From: Candidatus Reconcilbacillus cellulovorans
GTDB taxonomy: Bacteria > Bacillota > Bacilli > Paenibacillales > Reconciliibacillaceae
Reading direction: 5' to 3'
Length of the DNA: 64,000 nucleotides
Assembly (NCBI GenBank): GCA_002507565.1
Contig: MOXJ01000008.1
Coordinates: 19,132 to 83,131, forward strand
Shown: piece by piece, positions 9,996 to 19,243 of the stretch
How the letters are laid out: every line of letters starts with the position of its first letter
How positions within the stretch are numbered: the stretch's first letter is position 1
Translations under genes and position numbers: made by a program
The notes under the pieces: generated by a model
Seen by the model: only the letters and a program-made list of their open reading frames with translations
The model's database searches: none
What the model was told of the DNA's origin: nothing

Positions 9996-10238
9996 TTGAG
10001 AAAGCGCGCGATTACACCGTTCGGCTGGGAAATCAAAAAACGATTGGCAGAGCTGCACATGGATCAACGCAGTTTCTGCCAAAAATACAACATCCCCGAG
10101 AACCGCTTGTCCAATCTGATTACAGGAGCCAGGAAAGCCGAACGGTATCGACAGGAAGTCGCCCGGCTGCTTGAAATCGACGTGCGGGATTTCGAAAACG
10201 ACCGTGACGACGCGCAGAATGACGGAAAAGAGAGATAA
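9996..10238 (+). CDS. Small helix-turn-helix DNA-binding protein (XRE-like)
   Basis: An 80-residue protein: GWEIKKRLAELHMDQRSFCQKYNIPENRLSNLITG (read in pieces) forms a Cro/CI-like helix-turn-helix followed by a helix and an acidic tail (DFENDRDDAQND). TTG 9996 has GGAGG (9981-9985) ten bases upstream; the longer form would include an Arg/Phe-rich stretch with no matching ribosome site. It is divergent from another XRE gene and shares an inverted repeat with it, an arrangement like a phage immunity switch. No other phage genes are nearby. Targets are unknown. Confidence 0.6.
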   Translation: MRKRAITPFGWEIKKRLAELHMDQRSFCQKYNIPENRLSNLITGARKAERYRQEVARLLEIDVRDFENDRDDAQNDGKER

Positions 10239-10362
10239 ATCCCCTCACGAAAAATGGGATTGCTGGTTTGATTCTATCATACAGGCGGCGAGTACGCAAC
10301 GTTTTTCGACAGAACACCGCCGTTTTCGGCGGCGAACGGGTGCGCCTTTCTTTTCGCCGGTT

Positions 10363-10392
10363 TTGACGGAAGGCCGTCATTCGTTGTATTAT
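10363..10392 (+). promoter_or_regulatory. Putative sigma-A promoter of mntR
   Basis: TTGACG (10363-10368), an 18-base spacer and TATTAT (10387-10392), 38 bases before the mntR ATG. The preceding 125 bases after the XRE gene hold no other feature I can support. Confidence 0.55.
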
Positions 10393-10430
10393 ACAGTCGG
10401 ACGGTTCCAATCCGCAAGGAGGGAGAACGG

Positions 10431-10856
10431 ATGACGGCCACCCCCAGCATGGAGGATTATCTTGAAAAAATTTATCGACTCATCGACGAAAAGGGATACG
10501 CCCGCGTCTCCGATATTGCAGAAGGGTTGGCGGTTCATCCCTCCTCTGTGACGAAAATGATCCAGAAACTGGACCGCGACCGCTATCTGATTTACGAGCG
10601 GTATCGCGGGCTCGTGCTGACGCCGAAGGGCAAAAAGATCGGCAAACGTCTCGTCGACCGCCATCATTTGCTGGAAGCCTTTTTGCGCATGATCGGCGTG
10701 GACGAAGAGCACATCTATAAGGACGTCGAAGGCATCGAGCATCATTTGAGCTGGGAATCGATCACCTGCCTGGAAAGTCTGGTTGAACTGTTTCGGCGCC
10801 GTCCGGAGCTGCTGGAAGAGTTGCGCGTCATACGCGCCGAACTCGACGAGGCATAG
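10431..10856 (+). CDS. mntR: Manganese-responsive regulator MntR (DtxR family)
   Basis: The 141-residue protein closely follows Bacillus Mnt[44 protein letters not shown] (pieces of the winged helix), then a metal-binding dimerisation domain with Asp/His/Glu ligands in the N-terminal MEDYLE, HHLLEAF and [10 protein letters not shown] segments. It represses Mn(II) uptake and activates efflux genes; none of these are in the window. A ribosome site AAGGAGGG precedes ATG 10431. It heads the conserved mntR-patatin-yqhP-yqhQ-yqhR series. Confidence 0.93.
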   Translation: MTATPSMEDYLEKIYRLIDEKGYARVSDIAEGLAVHPSSVTKMIQKLDRDRYLIYERYRGLVLTPKGKKIGKRLVDRHHLLEAFLRMIGVDEEHIYKDVEGIEHHLSWESITCLESLVELFRRRPELLEELRVIRAELDEA

Positions 10857-10915
10857 GACGCTTCAGTTGCCGCATACCATGGCTCCGGAGCCTTCCGCGG
10901 GAAGGAGTGATCCGG

Positions 10916-11833
10916 ATGCGGATGCAGGTGCGGACGGCGGCCGGGGAGAAACGGATTCATGCTGTGTTCGAAGGCGGCGGCGTGCGCGCCATCGCGTTCG
11001 CCGGAGCGGTCTGTGCGGCGGAAGAGCGCGGTTTTTCTTTTGTGCGGATGGCGGGGACGTCGTCCGGCGCGATCGTAGCTTCGCTGTTGGCCGCCGGCTA
11101 CGGCGGCGATGAGATGAAGCGCATTATTTTAGAGACGCCGTTTGAAACGTTTCTCGTTCGCTCGAAGTTGCACCGGCTCCGCTATGCCGGGCCGGCGCTT
11201 CGTCTTCTGCTGCGCAAGGGGCTTTATTCCGCCGACCGCCTCGAATGCTGGATCGACGAATTGCTCGCCGCCAAAGGACTTGCGACCTTCGGCGATCTTC
11301 CTCCCAAGCGTCTTCGCATCATCGCCTCCGATATCAGCGGCGGACGGCTGCTCGTCCTGCCGGATGACATCGCCCGCTACGGCCTACATCCGCAGCGGCT
11401 GCGCATTTCGAAAGCGGTGCGGATGAGTGCGAGCATCCCGTTTTTTTTCGATCCCGTCGTGTTGAGAGGACCGTCATGGGAGCCGTATTACATCGTCGAC
11501 GGCGGATTGCTGAGCAATTTTCCGTTATGGCTACTGGAAGAAGAATCAGGCGACGGCGGGCCGCCGACGATCGGTTTTCGGCTGGTCGGCAGGCGAGAAG
11601 GAGAGCCGCACCGAATTACGGGGCCGGTTTCGATGCTGACCGCTTTGTTTTCGACAATGATGGACGCGCATGATGAGCGATATATCGAAAAGCCGGCGCG
11701 CTCCCGGACCGTTCGGATTCCGACGGGCGACGTGCGCGCCACTCAATTTTCCATTCCGAAAGAAAAAAGCCTCGAGCTGTTCGAGGCAGGGCGCATGGCG
11801 GCTGCGGCCTTTTTCGACAAATGGAGCGTTTAG
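10916..11833 (+). CDS. yqhO: Patatin-like phospholipase/esterase (YqhO)
   Basis: The 305-residue protein has the patatin oxyanion loop EGGGVRAIAFAGA, nucleophile motif GTSSG and the catalytic Asp in VDGGLLSNFP, the Ser-Asp dyad of bacterial patatins. These enzymes hydrolyse acyl esters of membrane lipids. ATG 10916 is eight bases from GGAG; an in-frame GTG at 10907 overlaps that ribosome site. Its place after mntR matches yqhO of Bacillus. It overlaps the convergent yqhP gene by four bases. Substrate unknown. Confidence 0.85.
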   Translation: MRMQVRTAAGEKRIHAVFEGGGVRAIAFAGAVCAAEERGFSFVRMAGTSSGAIVASLLAAGYGGDEMKRIILETPFETFLVRSKLHRLRYAGPALRLLLRKGLYSADRLECWIDELLAAKGLATFGDLPPKRLRIIASDISGGRLLVLPDDIARYGLHPQRLRISKAVRMSASIPFFFDPVVLRGPSWEPYYIVDGGLLSNFPLWLLEEESGDGGPPTIGFRLVGRREGEPHRITGPVSMLTALFSTMMDAHDERYIEKPARSRTVRIPTGDVRATQFSIPKEKSLELFEAGRMAAAAFFDKWSV

Positions 11834-12144
11834 CGGTCGCGCTTGCCGCCTTCGATGACGCGAAAAGGGTACGACTTGCGCGCGGTTTTGGCGCCGGACG
11901 CCGAGCGCGAGGCGACCTTGTCGTCGCGGCGCGGGGCGAACGGTTTCGATGGGCGTGTTTTCGGCCGTCCGAATCTGAGCGCTCCGGAGCGCCGCATGAG
12001 AAGAAAATGGGCCGTCCACGCGACGGCGAGGACGAGCGCGATCGGAATGAACGGCGCGTAGCGGCCGTCCGCGATCGCCCGCACGGCGCCGACTGCGGTC
12101 AGGATCAACACGACGGTCCAAGAAACTTTCCAGCGCTTGTGCAT
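11830..12144 (-). CDS. Small membrane protein YqhP-like
   Basis: A 104-residue protein: two N-terminal membrane helices (WTVVLILTAVGAV and FIPIALVLAVAWTAHFLL) and a basic C-terminal tail rich in Arg, Lys and Ser. It sits between the patatin gene and yqhQ, as yqhP does in Bacillus, and probably shares a transcript with yqhQ on the minus strand. The identification rests on position and topology. Confidence 0.6.
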   Translation of the reverse strand: MHKRWKVSWTVVLILTAVGAVRAIADGRYAPFIPIALVLAVAWTAHFLLMRRSGALRFGRPKTRPSKPFAPRRDDKVASRSASGAKTARKSYPFRVIEGGKRDR

Positions 12145-12160
12145 CGACCGGCGTCTCCTT

Positions 12161-13126
12161 TCATGTCGGTGTTGCCGGGACCGCCGCTTCGGCCGAGAGG
12201 GCGGGCCGGGTTCGCCGAAGTTCGAGTTCCCGCATGCGGTTGAACGAGGCGATGGATACTTCGATCTGGTCGTCGGTCGGCTCTTTCGTCGTCAGTTTTT
12301 GCAGCCAGAGGCCGGGATAACCGAGCCCGCGCAGGAAGGGAACGCCGCGCAGCCGGTTCGTCAGCCGCAGCGTTTCATAGGAGACGCCGATGACGGCGGG
12401 TAACAGCGCAATTCGGATCCAAAGCCGTTCCCAAAGCGAATCATATTCGAAAAGCGAGTAGACGACGACGCCGACGATGACGGTAAACACGATGAAACTG
12501 CTGCCGCAACGGTAATGAAAACGGCTTTGCCGTCGGACGGCCTCGACGGTCAACTCCTCGCCCGCCTCGAATGCGTTGATCACCTTGTGTTCTGCTCCAT
12601 GGTACTGGAACAGCCGTTTGACGGGCGGCATCCACGCAATAAAAGACAAATAGGACAATAGCATGACTGTCTTAATCATACCTTCCAGAAGGTTGTGTGC
12701 GAGTTGATTTTCAAACAGCCGACCGAACAACCCTTCTTCGATGATCGGCGGAACCAGGGTAAAGACAAATTTACCGAACAAAAAGGACAGAATGCCGACG
12801 GCGGCGACGCTCAGGTAAAACGGCACGTCCGGCCGGGAAGGTTTCGACGGGGCGGACTCCAGCCCGGCTTCTTCCTCCGCCAACCGTTCGGCGGCCGCGT
12901 AAAGGTGACGGGTACCTTTCGCACTCGCCTCCAAGATGGCGGCAATGCCCCGAATGAACGGAATGCGGCCGATACGCTTGAGCCACGGCCGTTCGCGGGT
13001 GAATTCTTCAAAAAATACGATTCGGTTGTCTTTCAGCCGAACCGCGGTCACGACGACGTTGCGGCCGGCGAACATGACTCCTTCTGGGACGGCTTGTCCC
13101 CCGTAAAGCGGCGTTTTCTGCACCAT
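12161..13126 (-). CDS. yqhQ: DUF1385 integral membrane protein YqhQ
   Basis: The 321-residue protein starts with YGGQAVPEGVMFAG, the DUF1385 hallmark, and continues with several membrane helices and the motifs QYHGAEHKVINAFEAGEELT and FHYRCGSSFIVF. Histidine and cysteine in these loops are conserved in the family and suggest metal binding, though no biochemical function is known to me. The C-terminal 40 residues are soluble and charged. It sits divergently from yqhR. Confidence 0.88.
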   Translation of the reverse strand: MVQKTPLYGGQAVPEGVMFAGRNVVVTAVRLKDNRIVFFEEFTRERPWLKRIGRIPFIRGIAAILEASAKGTRHLYAAAERLAEEEAGLESAPSKPSRPDVPFYLSVAAVGILSFLFGKFVFTLVPPIIEEGLFGRLFENQLAHNLLEGMIKTVMLLSYLSFIAWMPPVKRLFQYHGAEHKVINAFEAGEELTVEAVRRQSRFHYRCGSSFIVFTVIVGVVVYSLFEYDSLWERLWIRIALLPAVIGVSYETLRLTNRLRGVPFLRGLGYPGLWLQKLTTKEPTDDQIEVSIASFNRMRELELRRTRPALSAEAAVPATPT

Positions 13127-13247
13127 CGTCCGGCACCTCTCTTTGCTGTTATCATTTTAGCGCAGGACGGCGGGAGAATGCCACTTTCGCTTTCCGTCCA
13201 AAATAAGAAAAACCATCGATGCGACAGTGGAAAAGGAGAACTGTCCC

Positions 13248-13790
13248 ATGTCGCTTTCTCCCCGCCATTATCCAAAAACGAACGTTTGGCGCCATGCCGC
13301 CGCGACGGGAGTTTTCGCCGGCTTGCTCTGGGGGTTCGCGTTTCAGGCTGCGGAATATTTCCGGTTTACAGAAACGGCGTTGTCGCACTGGGCGAGGCCG
13401 TTCGTCGATGCCGACGCAGTCGGGCCCGGCGCGGCGACCGCCGTCGGATGGACGGTGTTTACGCTGTTTTCGATGGCGGCGGCGCTTTTGTATACGGCTT
13501 TGTTCCGCACGGTCCGAAGTCCGTGGCTCGGCGTCGCTTTCGGGTGTTTCTGGTGGGCGATGACGCGCCTGACCGGCTGGTTTCGCACCGATGTCCAGAC
13601 GCTCATTACCGATTTATGCCTGTTTTGGACGTGGGGGCTGTTTGTTGGTTATTCCGTTTCTTTTGAATTTACCGGAACGTCGCTGCCGGACGATGGGGGG
13701 AACAAACCGGCCGAGGCGCCGCACGACGCTCAGGGAGTCGCTGAAAGCGCGGTGAGCGCGTCCAACGTTTCCCGAAAGGCGTTGCGCTGA
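13248..13790 (+). CDS. yqhR: Conserved membrane protein YqhR
   Basis: A 180-residue protein with about four hydrophobic segments, the first being WRHAAATGVFAGLLWGFAF. The ATG at 13248 has AAGGAG (13233-13238) nine bases upstream; a GTG at 13227 in frame lies before that site. Function unknown. Its order (yqhQ, yqhR, then aroQ) is conserved, but here a minus-strand acyltransferase gene is inserted between yqhR and aroQ, and the two 3' ends overlap by 61 bases. Confidence 0.75.
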   Translation: MSLSPRHYPKTNVWRHAAATGVFAGLLWGFAFQAAEYFRFTETALSHWARPFVDADAVGPGAATAVGWTVFTLFSMAAALLYTALFRTVRSPWLGVAFGCFWWAMTRLTGWFRTDVQTLITDLCLFWTWGLFVGYSVSFEFTGTSLPDDGGNKPAEAPHDAQGVAESAVSASNVSRKALR

Positions 13791-14896
13791 TAGGCCCAGA
13801 TGTCCGTCACGTGCGGAAAACGCCGGTCCGTGCGGATCTCCGAGCGCGCGAACATCCCCGACCGCCGGACGAGAAATCCGCGCGCGGTCATCGCGGCCAG
13901 CGCCCGCAAGACTACCCTGTTCGGGTTGCGGCACAGTTCCGGAACGATGAAAGCGGACTTCGGCAAGGCAGACAGCCTTTCGAGGACCGCGCGGGCCGCT
14001 TCCTCGCCCGTAAACGGGCTTGAAGGCCGGTCGGCCAACCAATCGGCCAAAAGCTGACCGACCGTCACGGGGCGGGCGCACCGCAGCGCGACGGCCGGGT
14101 CGGCGTCCGGCGGCAGCGGGACGAACCGCACGTAAACGGACAGCCTTCGCCGGGCGAATGGATCGTACGCGATCGCGGCGAGATGACATGCGGAAGCCTC
14201 GCGTACGAGCCGTTCAAACGCCTCTCGGAACCGGCAAAGGCGGCCGTCGCGGGTCAGCCGTCCTTCCGGCGTCAGGTAAACGATGCAGCCGGATTTCAGC
14301 TCTTGCACGATTGCGGCAAGCTGTGCTTCGACATCCCGGCGCAGGGCGCGTCGGAGCTCTGACCGGAACGGTTCGCGCAGGGCTGTCGGCCCGATCGGTG
14401 TTTGGGCTTTCCGGATTTTGGGCGGCGACCAGATTTCGTCAATCGCAGTGTCCGACGAAACCGAAAGCGCTTCCGCAACGTTTTCGGAAAAAACCTCTCC
14501 GACGGTTCGATTGCCGAAGTGAAGGCGTATTTCGTGTGCGTAACTGGCGATCGGGCGATAAAGAGGCTCGTTTTCCAAGGGCAGCGCGCCCATGGCCCGG
14601 AAGAAGCTCGACATGTCCAACCGGCTGATCCACGGCGTCAGGGAGGGAAATCGCGTCGTCAGAAACCCCGGCTCGAACAGTCGGCGCGAGGCGACGAAGC
14701 GGTGCCGCCCGAAGAGCGGAGCCTCGAGCACGAGACGGGAAGGCACGGCGATGCCGTCGAGATCATGGGCGTGGTTGGAAATCAACAGTGTTCCGGGTCT
14801 TTTCGGCGTCCTCCCGAACGTCCGTACGTAACAAGCCGCCGTCAGCCAAACCTGAAGGAGGACGGCGACCGCTACCCTGACGACGGAGACGAGCAT
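13730..14896 (-). CDS. PlsC-like acyltransferase domain protein
   Basis: The 388-residue protein has an N-terminal membrane helix (MLVSVVRVAVAVLLQVWL), then the acyltransferase block I NHAHDLD (an HxxxxD motif) and a later block with TPEGR. These are the PlsC/LPLAT active-site motifs for acyl transfer to glycerol-phosphate-type acceptors. The region between the motifs is longer than in typical 1-acyl-glycerol-3-phosphate acyltransferases, and the ~120-residue C-terminal part looks like a separate helical domain. The ATG at 14896 has GGGAGG; upstream in-frame ATGs lack one. Exact substrate unknown. Confidence 0.7.
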   Translation of the reverse strand: MLVSVVRVAVAVLLQVWLTAACYVRTFGRTPKRPGTLLISNHAHDLDGIAVPSRLVLEAPLFGRHRFVASRRLFEPGFLTTRFPSLTPWISRLDMSSFFRAMGALPLENEPLYRPIASYAHEIRLHFGNRTVGEVFSENVAEALSVSSDTAIDEIWSPPKIRKAQTPIGPTALREPFRSELRRALRRDVEAQLAAIVQELKSGCIVYLTPEGRLTRDGRLCRFREAFERLVREASACHLAAIAYDPFARRRLSVYVRFVPLPPDADPAVALRCARPVTVGQLLADWLADRPSSPFTGEEAARAVLERLSALPKSAFIVPELCRNPNRVVLRALAAMTARGFLVRRSGMFARSEIRTDRRFPHVTDIWAYQRNAFRETLDALTALSATP

Positions 14897-15007
14897 GACG
14901 GCACCTCCCGCGATTCGGTCGGTTCCGCTTCGGCGAAAGTGCGGGCTGACGCCGGCCTTCCTGCCGCGCAAGCGGAACCGGGCTGTCAATCATTATACCA
15001 CGCAAAG

Positions 15008-15037
15008 GTGACAAACGAGCGGCGCGTGTGATAAAAT
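15008..15037 (+). promoter_or_regulatory. Promoter of aroQ-pepQ-efp; divergent minus-strand -10 alongside
   Basis: GTGACA (15008-15013), 18-base spacer and TAAAAT (15032-15037) face aroQ. On the minus strand, TATAAT with an extended TGG just upstream (14992-15000) could drive the acyltransferase gene, so the two units share about 50 bases of control DNA. Confidence 0.5.
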
Positions 15038-15088
15038 GGGCTTCGGCTAAAGCTCGGCCGAATCGGCGAACATGGCGGGGAAGACGAG

Positions 15089-15547
15089 ATGAAAGCTGTG
15101 CTGGTCGTCAACGGGCCGAATCTGAACATGCTCGGCGTCCGCGAGCCGTCGGTGTACGGAACGGAGACGTTGAACGACATCGAGCGGCGGCTTCGCAAAC
15201 TGGCGGAAACGCTCGGCATAGAGCTCGAATTCGTGCAGTCGAACCACGAGGGCGACCTGATCGACGCGATCCACCGCGCTTACGGCGTCAAATCGGGCAT
15301 CCTCATCAATGCGGGAGCGCTGACGCATACGAGTTACGCGTTGCGCGACGCGCTCGCCGCCGTCGGACTGCCGGCGGTCGAAGTCCATCTGTCGAACGTG
15401 TACAAGCGCGAGCCGTTCCGCCACGTGTCGGTCATCGCGCCGGTCGTCGCCGGTCAGATCGCCGGATTCGGCGCTTATAGCTATGAACTCGGCCTGTTGG
15501 CGCTTAACAGACTGCTGGAAGCGCGGCAGGGAGGGGAGCCGGCTTGA
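15089..15547 (+). CDS. aroQ: 3-dehydroquinate dehydratase, type II
   Basis: The 152-residue protein is the small type II dehydratase of the shikimate pathway (3-dehydroquinate to 3-dehydroshikimate). Visible motifs are [18 protein letters not shown] (catalytic Asn and Tyr), [25 protein letters not shown] and VEVHLSN, including the active-site His. Type II enzymes form dodecamers. The stop overlaps the pepQ TTG start (TTGA), so the two are translationally coupled. Position matches yqhS of Bacillus. Confidence 0.95.
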   Translation: MKAVLVVNGPNLNMLGVREPSVYGTETLNDIERRLRKLAETLGIELEFVQSNHEGDLIDAIHRAYGVKSGILINAGALTHTSYALRDALAAVGLPAVEVHLSNVYKREPFRHVSVIAPVVAGQIAGFGAYSYELGLLALNRLLEARQGGEPA

Positions 15548-16650
15548 ACGGTGCCCAGCGGGAAGTGCCGGTCGAACGGCCGGAGCCGAAACGGCTGGAA
15601 CGTCTGCGTCGACGTCTGCGCGAGGAAGGTTACGAGGCTCTGTTGGTGACGAATCCGTATAACCGGCGGTATTTGACGGGATTTACCGGATCGTTCGGAT
15701 ATGTGCTCGTTACCGAAAGTCGGCAGATTTTGTTGTCTGATTTTCGTTACCGAACGCAGGCGGGATTTGAGGCGCCCGACGTCGAGTTCGTCGAGCATGC
15801 GGCCAGGGCCGAGGAGACGATCGGCGAATGTCTGCGTTCGCTCGGCGTAACGCGTCTTGCGATCGAGGCGGAGTCGGTGACCGTCGCCGATCTTCGCAAA
15901 TATGAAGCGGCGTGGCCGGGCGTGCAGCTCGAGCCGGTCGAGGGACTCGTCGCGGCGCTGCGCGCCGTCAAGGACGATGTCGAGCTCGCCGTTATACGCG
16001 AAGCCGCCCGACTGGCCGACCGGACGTTCGATCACTTGCTCGGCTGGATTCGGCCCGGCCTGACGGAGCGCGAAGTGGCGATCGAAATCGAGATGTTTTT
16101 ACGCCGTCACGGGGCGTCGTCCTCGTCGTTCGACACGATCGTCGCTTCAGGGGAACGATCGGCGTTGCCGCACGGCGTGGCGACTGATCGGCGTCTCGGC
16201 GTCGGCGAGTTCGTCAAACTCGATTTCGGCGCGTATTACCGGGGGTATTGCTCCGACCTGACGCGCACGATCGTTCTGGGCAAGCCGACCGATCGCCAAC
16301 GCGAGCTGTACGCCGTCGTGCTGGAAGCCCAGGAAACGTGTCTTCGCGGCATCCGGCCGGGCATGACGGGCCGGGAGGCCGACGCGCTGGCGCGCGACGT
16401 CATCCGCCGATACGGCTACGAGGAATTGTTCGGACACGGGACGGGGCACGGCATCGGATTGGAAATTCATGAAGCGCCGCGGCTGTCGCCGACGTCCGAA
16501 TCGGTGCTGGCGGCGGGCATGACGGTGACGGTCGAGCCCGGCATCTACGTGCCGGGATTCGGCGGCGTCCGCATCGAAGACGACGTCGTGCTGACGGCGG
16601 GCGGGGCCGAAACGTTGACCGCCGCGCCGAAACAGCTCATCTCGGTTTGA
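15544..16650 (+). CDS. Xaa-Pro peptidase, M24 family
   Basis: The 368-residue protein has a creatinase-type N-terminal domain ([15 protein letters not shown]) and a pita-bread catalytic domain. The dimetal ligands are seen in [18 protein letters not shown] (two Asp), [14 protein letters not shown] (His), TVEPGIY (Glu) and RIEDDV (Glu). It removes N-terminal residues next to proline. TTG 15544 overlaps the aroQ stop and is preceded by GGGAGGGG. It matches yqhT, the gene before efp in Bacillus. Whether dipeptidase or aminopeptidase is not resolved. Confidence 0.9.
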   Translation: MNGAQREVPVERPEPKRLERLRRRLREEGYEALLVTNPYNRRYLTGFTGSFGYVLVTESRQILLSDFRYRTQAGFEAPDVEFVEHAARAEETIGECLRSLGVTRLAIEAESVTVADLRKYEAAWPGVQLEPVEGLVAALRAVKDDVELAVIREAARLADRTFDHLLGWIRPGLTEREVAIEIEMFLRRHGASSSSFDTIVASGERSALPHGVATDRRLGVGEFVKLDFGAYYRGYCSDLTRTIVLGKPTDRQRELYAVVLEAQETCLRGIRPGMTGREADALARDVIRRYGYEELFGHGTGHGIGLEIHEAPRLSPTSESVLAAGMTVTVEPGIYVPGFGGVRIEDDVVLTAGGAETLTAAPKQLISV

Positions 16651-16691
16651 CGATTCCGGCGTTCAGGCCGTTTTCGAGGGAGGAATGTGTC

Positions 16692-17249
16692 GTGATCAAC
16701 GTCAACGATTTCCGCACAGGGCTGACCGTCGTCGTCGACGGCGACCCGATGCAGGTGCTGGAATTCCAGCACGTCAAGCCCGGCAAAGGCGCGGCGTTTG
16801 TCCGATCTAAGCTGAAAAACCTGCGCAACGGCAACATCGTCGACAAAACGTTCCGGGCGGGCGAAACGCTCGAGCGCGCGCAGATCGAAAACCGCGAGTC
16901 GCAATTCCTGTACGCCAGCGGCAACGAATACGTGTTCATGGACACCCAGACGTACGACCAGTTTTCGCTCGACCGCAAGCAGATCGAGTGGGAACTCAAT
17001 TTCCTGAAGGAAAACATGATCGTCAACATCATCAGTTACCGCGGCGAGTTGCTCGGCATCAACCTGCCGAACGCCGTCGAGCTGAAGGTCGTCGAGACGG
17101 AGCCCGGCGTCCGCGGCAACACGGTGACGGGCGCGACGAAATCGGCAAAACTCGAAACCGGCCTGACGGTCCAGGTGCCTTTGTTCGTCGAGGTCGGCGA
17201 CGTGCTGTTGATCGATACGCGCGAAGGCCGCTATATTTCCCGGGCGTAA
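16692..17249 (+). CDS. efp: Translation elongation factor P
   Basis: The 185-residue three-domain factor relieves ribosome stalling at polyproline. The tip lysine is Lys32 in KPGKGAAF, the residue that carries a post-translational modification in Bacillus. The GTG start at 16692 gives [10 protein letters not shown], the canonical N-terminus, and has GAGGGAGGA about eight bases upstream; the in-frame ATG at 16647 would add 15 unrelated residues. It ends the aroQ-pepQ-efp unit. Confidence 0.95.
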   Translation: MINVNDFRTGLTVVVDGDPMQVLEFQHVKPGKGAAFVRSKLKNLRNGNIVDKTFRAGETLERAQIENRESQFLYASGNEYVFMDTQTYDQFSLDRKQIEWELNFLKENMIVNIISYRGELLGINLPNAVELKVVETEPGVRGNTVTGATKSAKLETGLTVQVPLFVEVGDVLLIDTREGRYISRA

Positions 17250-17331
17250 AGCGTGCCGACGGAGGCGTTCGTCCCGCAACTGGAGACCGGACGGGACGGG
17301 CGCCGTTTTGCCGTTTTTGCCGTCTTACAGA

Positions 17332-17361
17332 TTGTCGGACAAAAGGGCGTTTTGGTATACT
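17332..17361 (+). promoter_or_regulatory. Sigma-A promoter of lysC
   Basis: TTGTCG (17332-17337), 18-base spacer, TATACT (17356-17361), 67 bases before the lysC start. The leader is too short for a lysine riboswitch, so no L-box control is apparent. Confidence 0.6.
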
Positions 17362-17428
17362 GGGACCGTCGGGGCGGCCGACCGCTTGCGGCCGGGCGTC
17401 GCCGGCGTTCGAGGGGAGGAGACGGACG

Positions 17429-18685
17429 TTGGCTTTGATCGTCATGAAATTCGGCGGCAGTTCGGTGGGGGATGCCGAACGGATGAAGCGGGCGGCGCGG
17501 CGGATCGCCGACCGTCGCGCGGAAGGCCACCGGGTGGTGGCGGTGGTCTCCGCGATGGGGGACACGACCGACGATCTGATCGACCTGTCCAAAGCAATCG
17601 CCGGGCGATCGCCTTCCCCCCGTGAAATGGACATGTTGCTTTCGACCGGCGAGCAGGTGTCGATCGCGCTGCTGGCGATGGCGCTTCATGATCTCGGAGA
17701 AAAGGCGGTGTCGCTCACCGGCTGGCAGGCCGGCATCCGGACGGAAAAGTTGCACGGCAAGGCGCGAATTGTGGAAATTCGTCCGGAACGCGTGCTCTGC
17801 GCGCTGGAAGACAACGCCGTTGCGGTGGTGGCCGGTTTTCAGGGGATTACGGAAGACGGAGAAATCACCACGCTCGGCCGCGGAGGTTCCGATACGACGG
17901 CCGTCGCGTTGGCCGCCGCGCTTCGGGCGGATCTCTGCGAAATTTATACCGACGTCGACGGCGTCTATTCGACCGACCCGCGCGTCGTCCGCTGCGCGCG
18001 CCAGCTGAAGGAAATCAGTTACGATGAAATGCTCGAACTGGCGCATCTCGGAGCCGCTGTTCTTCATCCGCGGGCGGTGGAATGCGCGAAAAACCATCGC
18101 GTGCCGCTGGTGGTGCGTTCGAGTTTTACGAACGGAGAAGGCACGCTCGTGAAGGAGGAAGTCGGCTTGGAACAGGGCATGATCGTTCGCGGCATCGCGT
18201 ATGAGAAACAGATCGCCCGTGTCACCGTCTGGGACGTGCCGGAACGGCCGGGGCAGCTGTTCCGCATTTTTTCCGCGCTCGCGGCGGCGGCGATCAACGT
18301 CGACATCATCGTGCAAAGCGGCGTGCGCGGCGGCGTCGCGGACGTCGCGTTCACGGTGTCCGAGGCCGATCTGGACAGTACGTTGGGCGTGCTCGAGCGC
18401 ATAAAGTCGGAAGTCGGCTTCCGGGAAGTGACCTCGGAAAAAGGGCTCGCGAAAGTGTCGATCGTCGGTGCGGGCATGGCGAGCAATCCCGGTGTCGCCG
18501 CTCGGATGTTCGAGACGATCGCCGGGCTCGGCGTCAGCGTCAACATGGTCAGTACGTCGGAAATCAAGGTGTCCTGCGTCATCGACGCCGAGAAGACCGC
18601 AGATGTCGTTCGTGCGTTGCATACCGCATTCGGCTTGGATACGACGGAAGAAGTGTTCGTCGGCGGACCGGCGGAGCGCCGGTAA
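17429..18685 (+). CDS. lysC: Aspartate kinase
   Basis: The 418-residue enzyme makes 4-phospho-aspartate, entry to lysine, methionine, threonine and the dipicolinate branch. The kinase domain opens with VMKFGGSSVGD and contains TTLGRGGSDTTAVALAAAL. Two C-terminal ACT domains (from ARVTVWDVPERPGQ and VSIVGAGMASNPGVA) give allosteric control. TTG 17429 has GGGGAGGAG upstream; the long open frame before it is the overlapping efp region read in another frame. Its location between efp and yqhV differs from Bacillus. Confidence 0.92.
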   Translation: MALIVMKFGGSSVGDAERMKRAARRIADRRAEGHRVVAVVSAMGDTTDDLIDLSKAIAGRSPSPREMDMLLSTGEQVSIALLAMALHDLGEKAVSLTGWQAGIRTEKLHGKARIVEIRPERVLCALEDNAVAVVAGFQGITEDGEITTLGRGGSDTTAVALAAALRADLCEIYTDVDGVYSTDPRVVRCARQLKEISYDEMLELAHLGAAVLHPRAVECAKNHRVPLVVRSSFTNGEGTLVKEEVGLEQGMIVRGIAYEKQIARVTVWDVPERPGQLFRIFSALAAAAINVDIIVQSGVRGGVADVAFTVSEADLDSTLGVLERIKSEVGFREVTSEKGLAKVSIVGAGMASNPGVAARMFETIAGLGVSVNMVSTSEIKVSCVIDAEKTADVVRALHTAFGLDTTEEVFVGGPAERR

Positions 18686-18740
18686 TGCTTGTGCCGGGGA
18701 AGCCCCGGGCGGCTTCGGACGATCCGCGTCGGCGCGGCGT

Positions 18741-19202
18741 TCATGAACGGGAGAGGACGGAATCGGCCAGTTTCAGTAACAGGGCGGCAATGCCAGCGGC
18801 CATCAGCGGGCCGACGGGAATGCCGCGCAGGAACAGGATTCCGAAGATCGAGCCGATTACGAGGCCGACGATCAGCTGCGGATCTCGCTGCAGCAAGTCC
18901 AGTCCTTTCCCGTTCATCCAGGTTGCGATGGCTCCGCCGACCAGCGCCGCAACGCCTGTCCACCCGGTCAGCGCCCGCACGATTTCCCGCGCGGAAACGC
19001 GTTCGCTGGCGAACGGTGCGAGAACGGCGAGCGTCAGAAACAGCAGTCCCAACTCCAATCCCCTTCGCTCGATCAACGGAAAAAACCGCTCGAGCCGGAT
19101 CAGTTTCAGGGCGAGCAGAAGACAGGCGGCCGTCGTCACGATCGACGACCGCCCGATCAGCCCGATGATGATGAGGGCGACCAGGACCGTTTCCCCGTTC
19201 AT
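18741..19202 (-). CDS. DUF441 family membrane protein
   Basis: A 153-residue protein with about five hydrophobic helices ([17 protein letters not shown] through [20 protein letters not shown]) and the [24 protein letters not shown] segment typical of DUF441. ATG 19202 has AGGAG seven bases upstream; the much longer in-frame extension is Arg-rich, out of keeping with the family, and overlaps comA. No function is known. It follows comA on the minus strand and is convergent with lysC. Confidence 0.8.
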   Translation of the reverse strand: MNGETVLVALIIIGLIGRSSIVTTAACLLLALKLIRLERFFPLIERRGLELGLLFLTLAVLAPFASERVSAREIVRALTGWTGVAALVGGAIATWMNGKGLDLLQRDPQLIVGLVIGSIFGILFLRGIPVGPLMAAGIAALLLKLADSVLSRS

Positions 19203-19243
19203 GCCGCAACTCCTGTCCGTCACGAAAATGTCTGGAATGATGT

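Noticed and set aside
17250..17428. Lysine riboswitch upstream of lysC
   Set aside because: A sigma-A promoter at 17332-17361 leaves only about 60 leader bases, too few for an L-box, and no terminator hairpin is present.
16988..17428. N-terminal extension of aspartate kinase through efp
   Set aside because: The frame stays open only because of high GC; the added residues are Arg/Gly-rich and TTG 17429 has a good ribosome site directly before the kinase motif.
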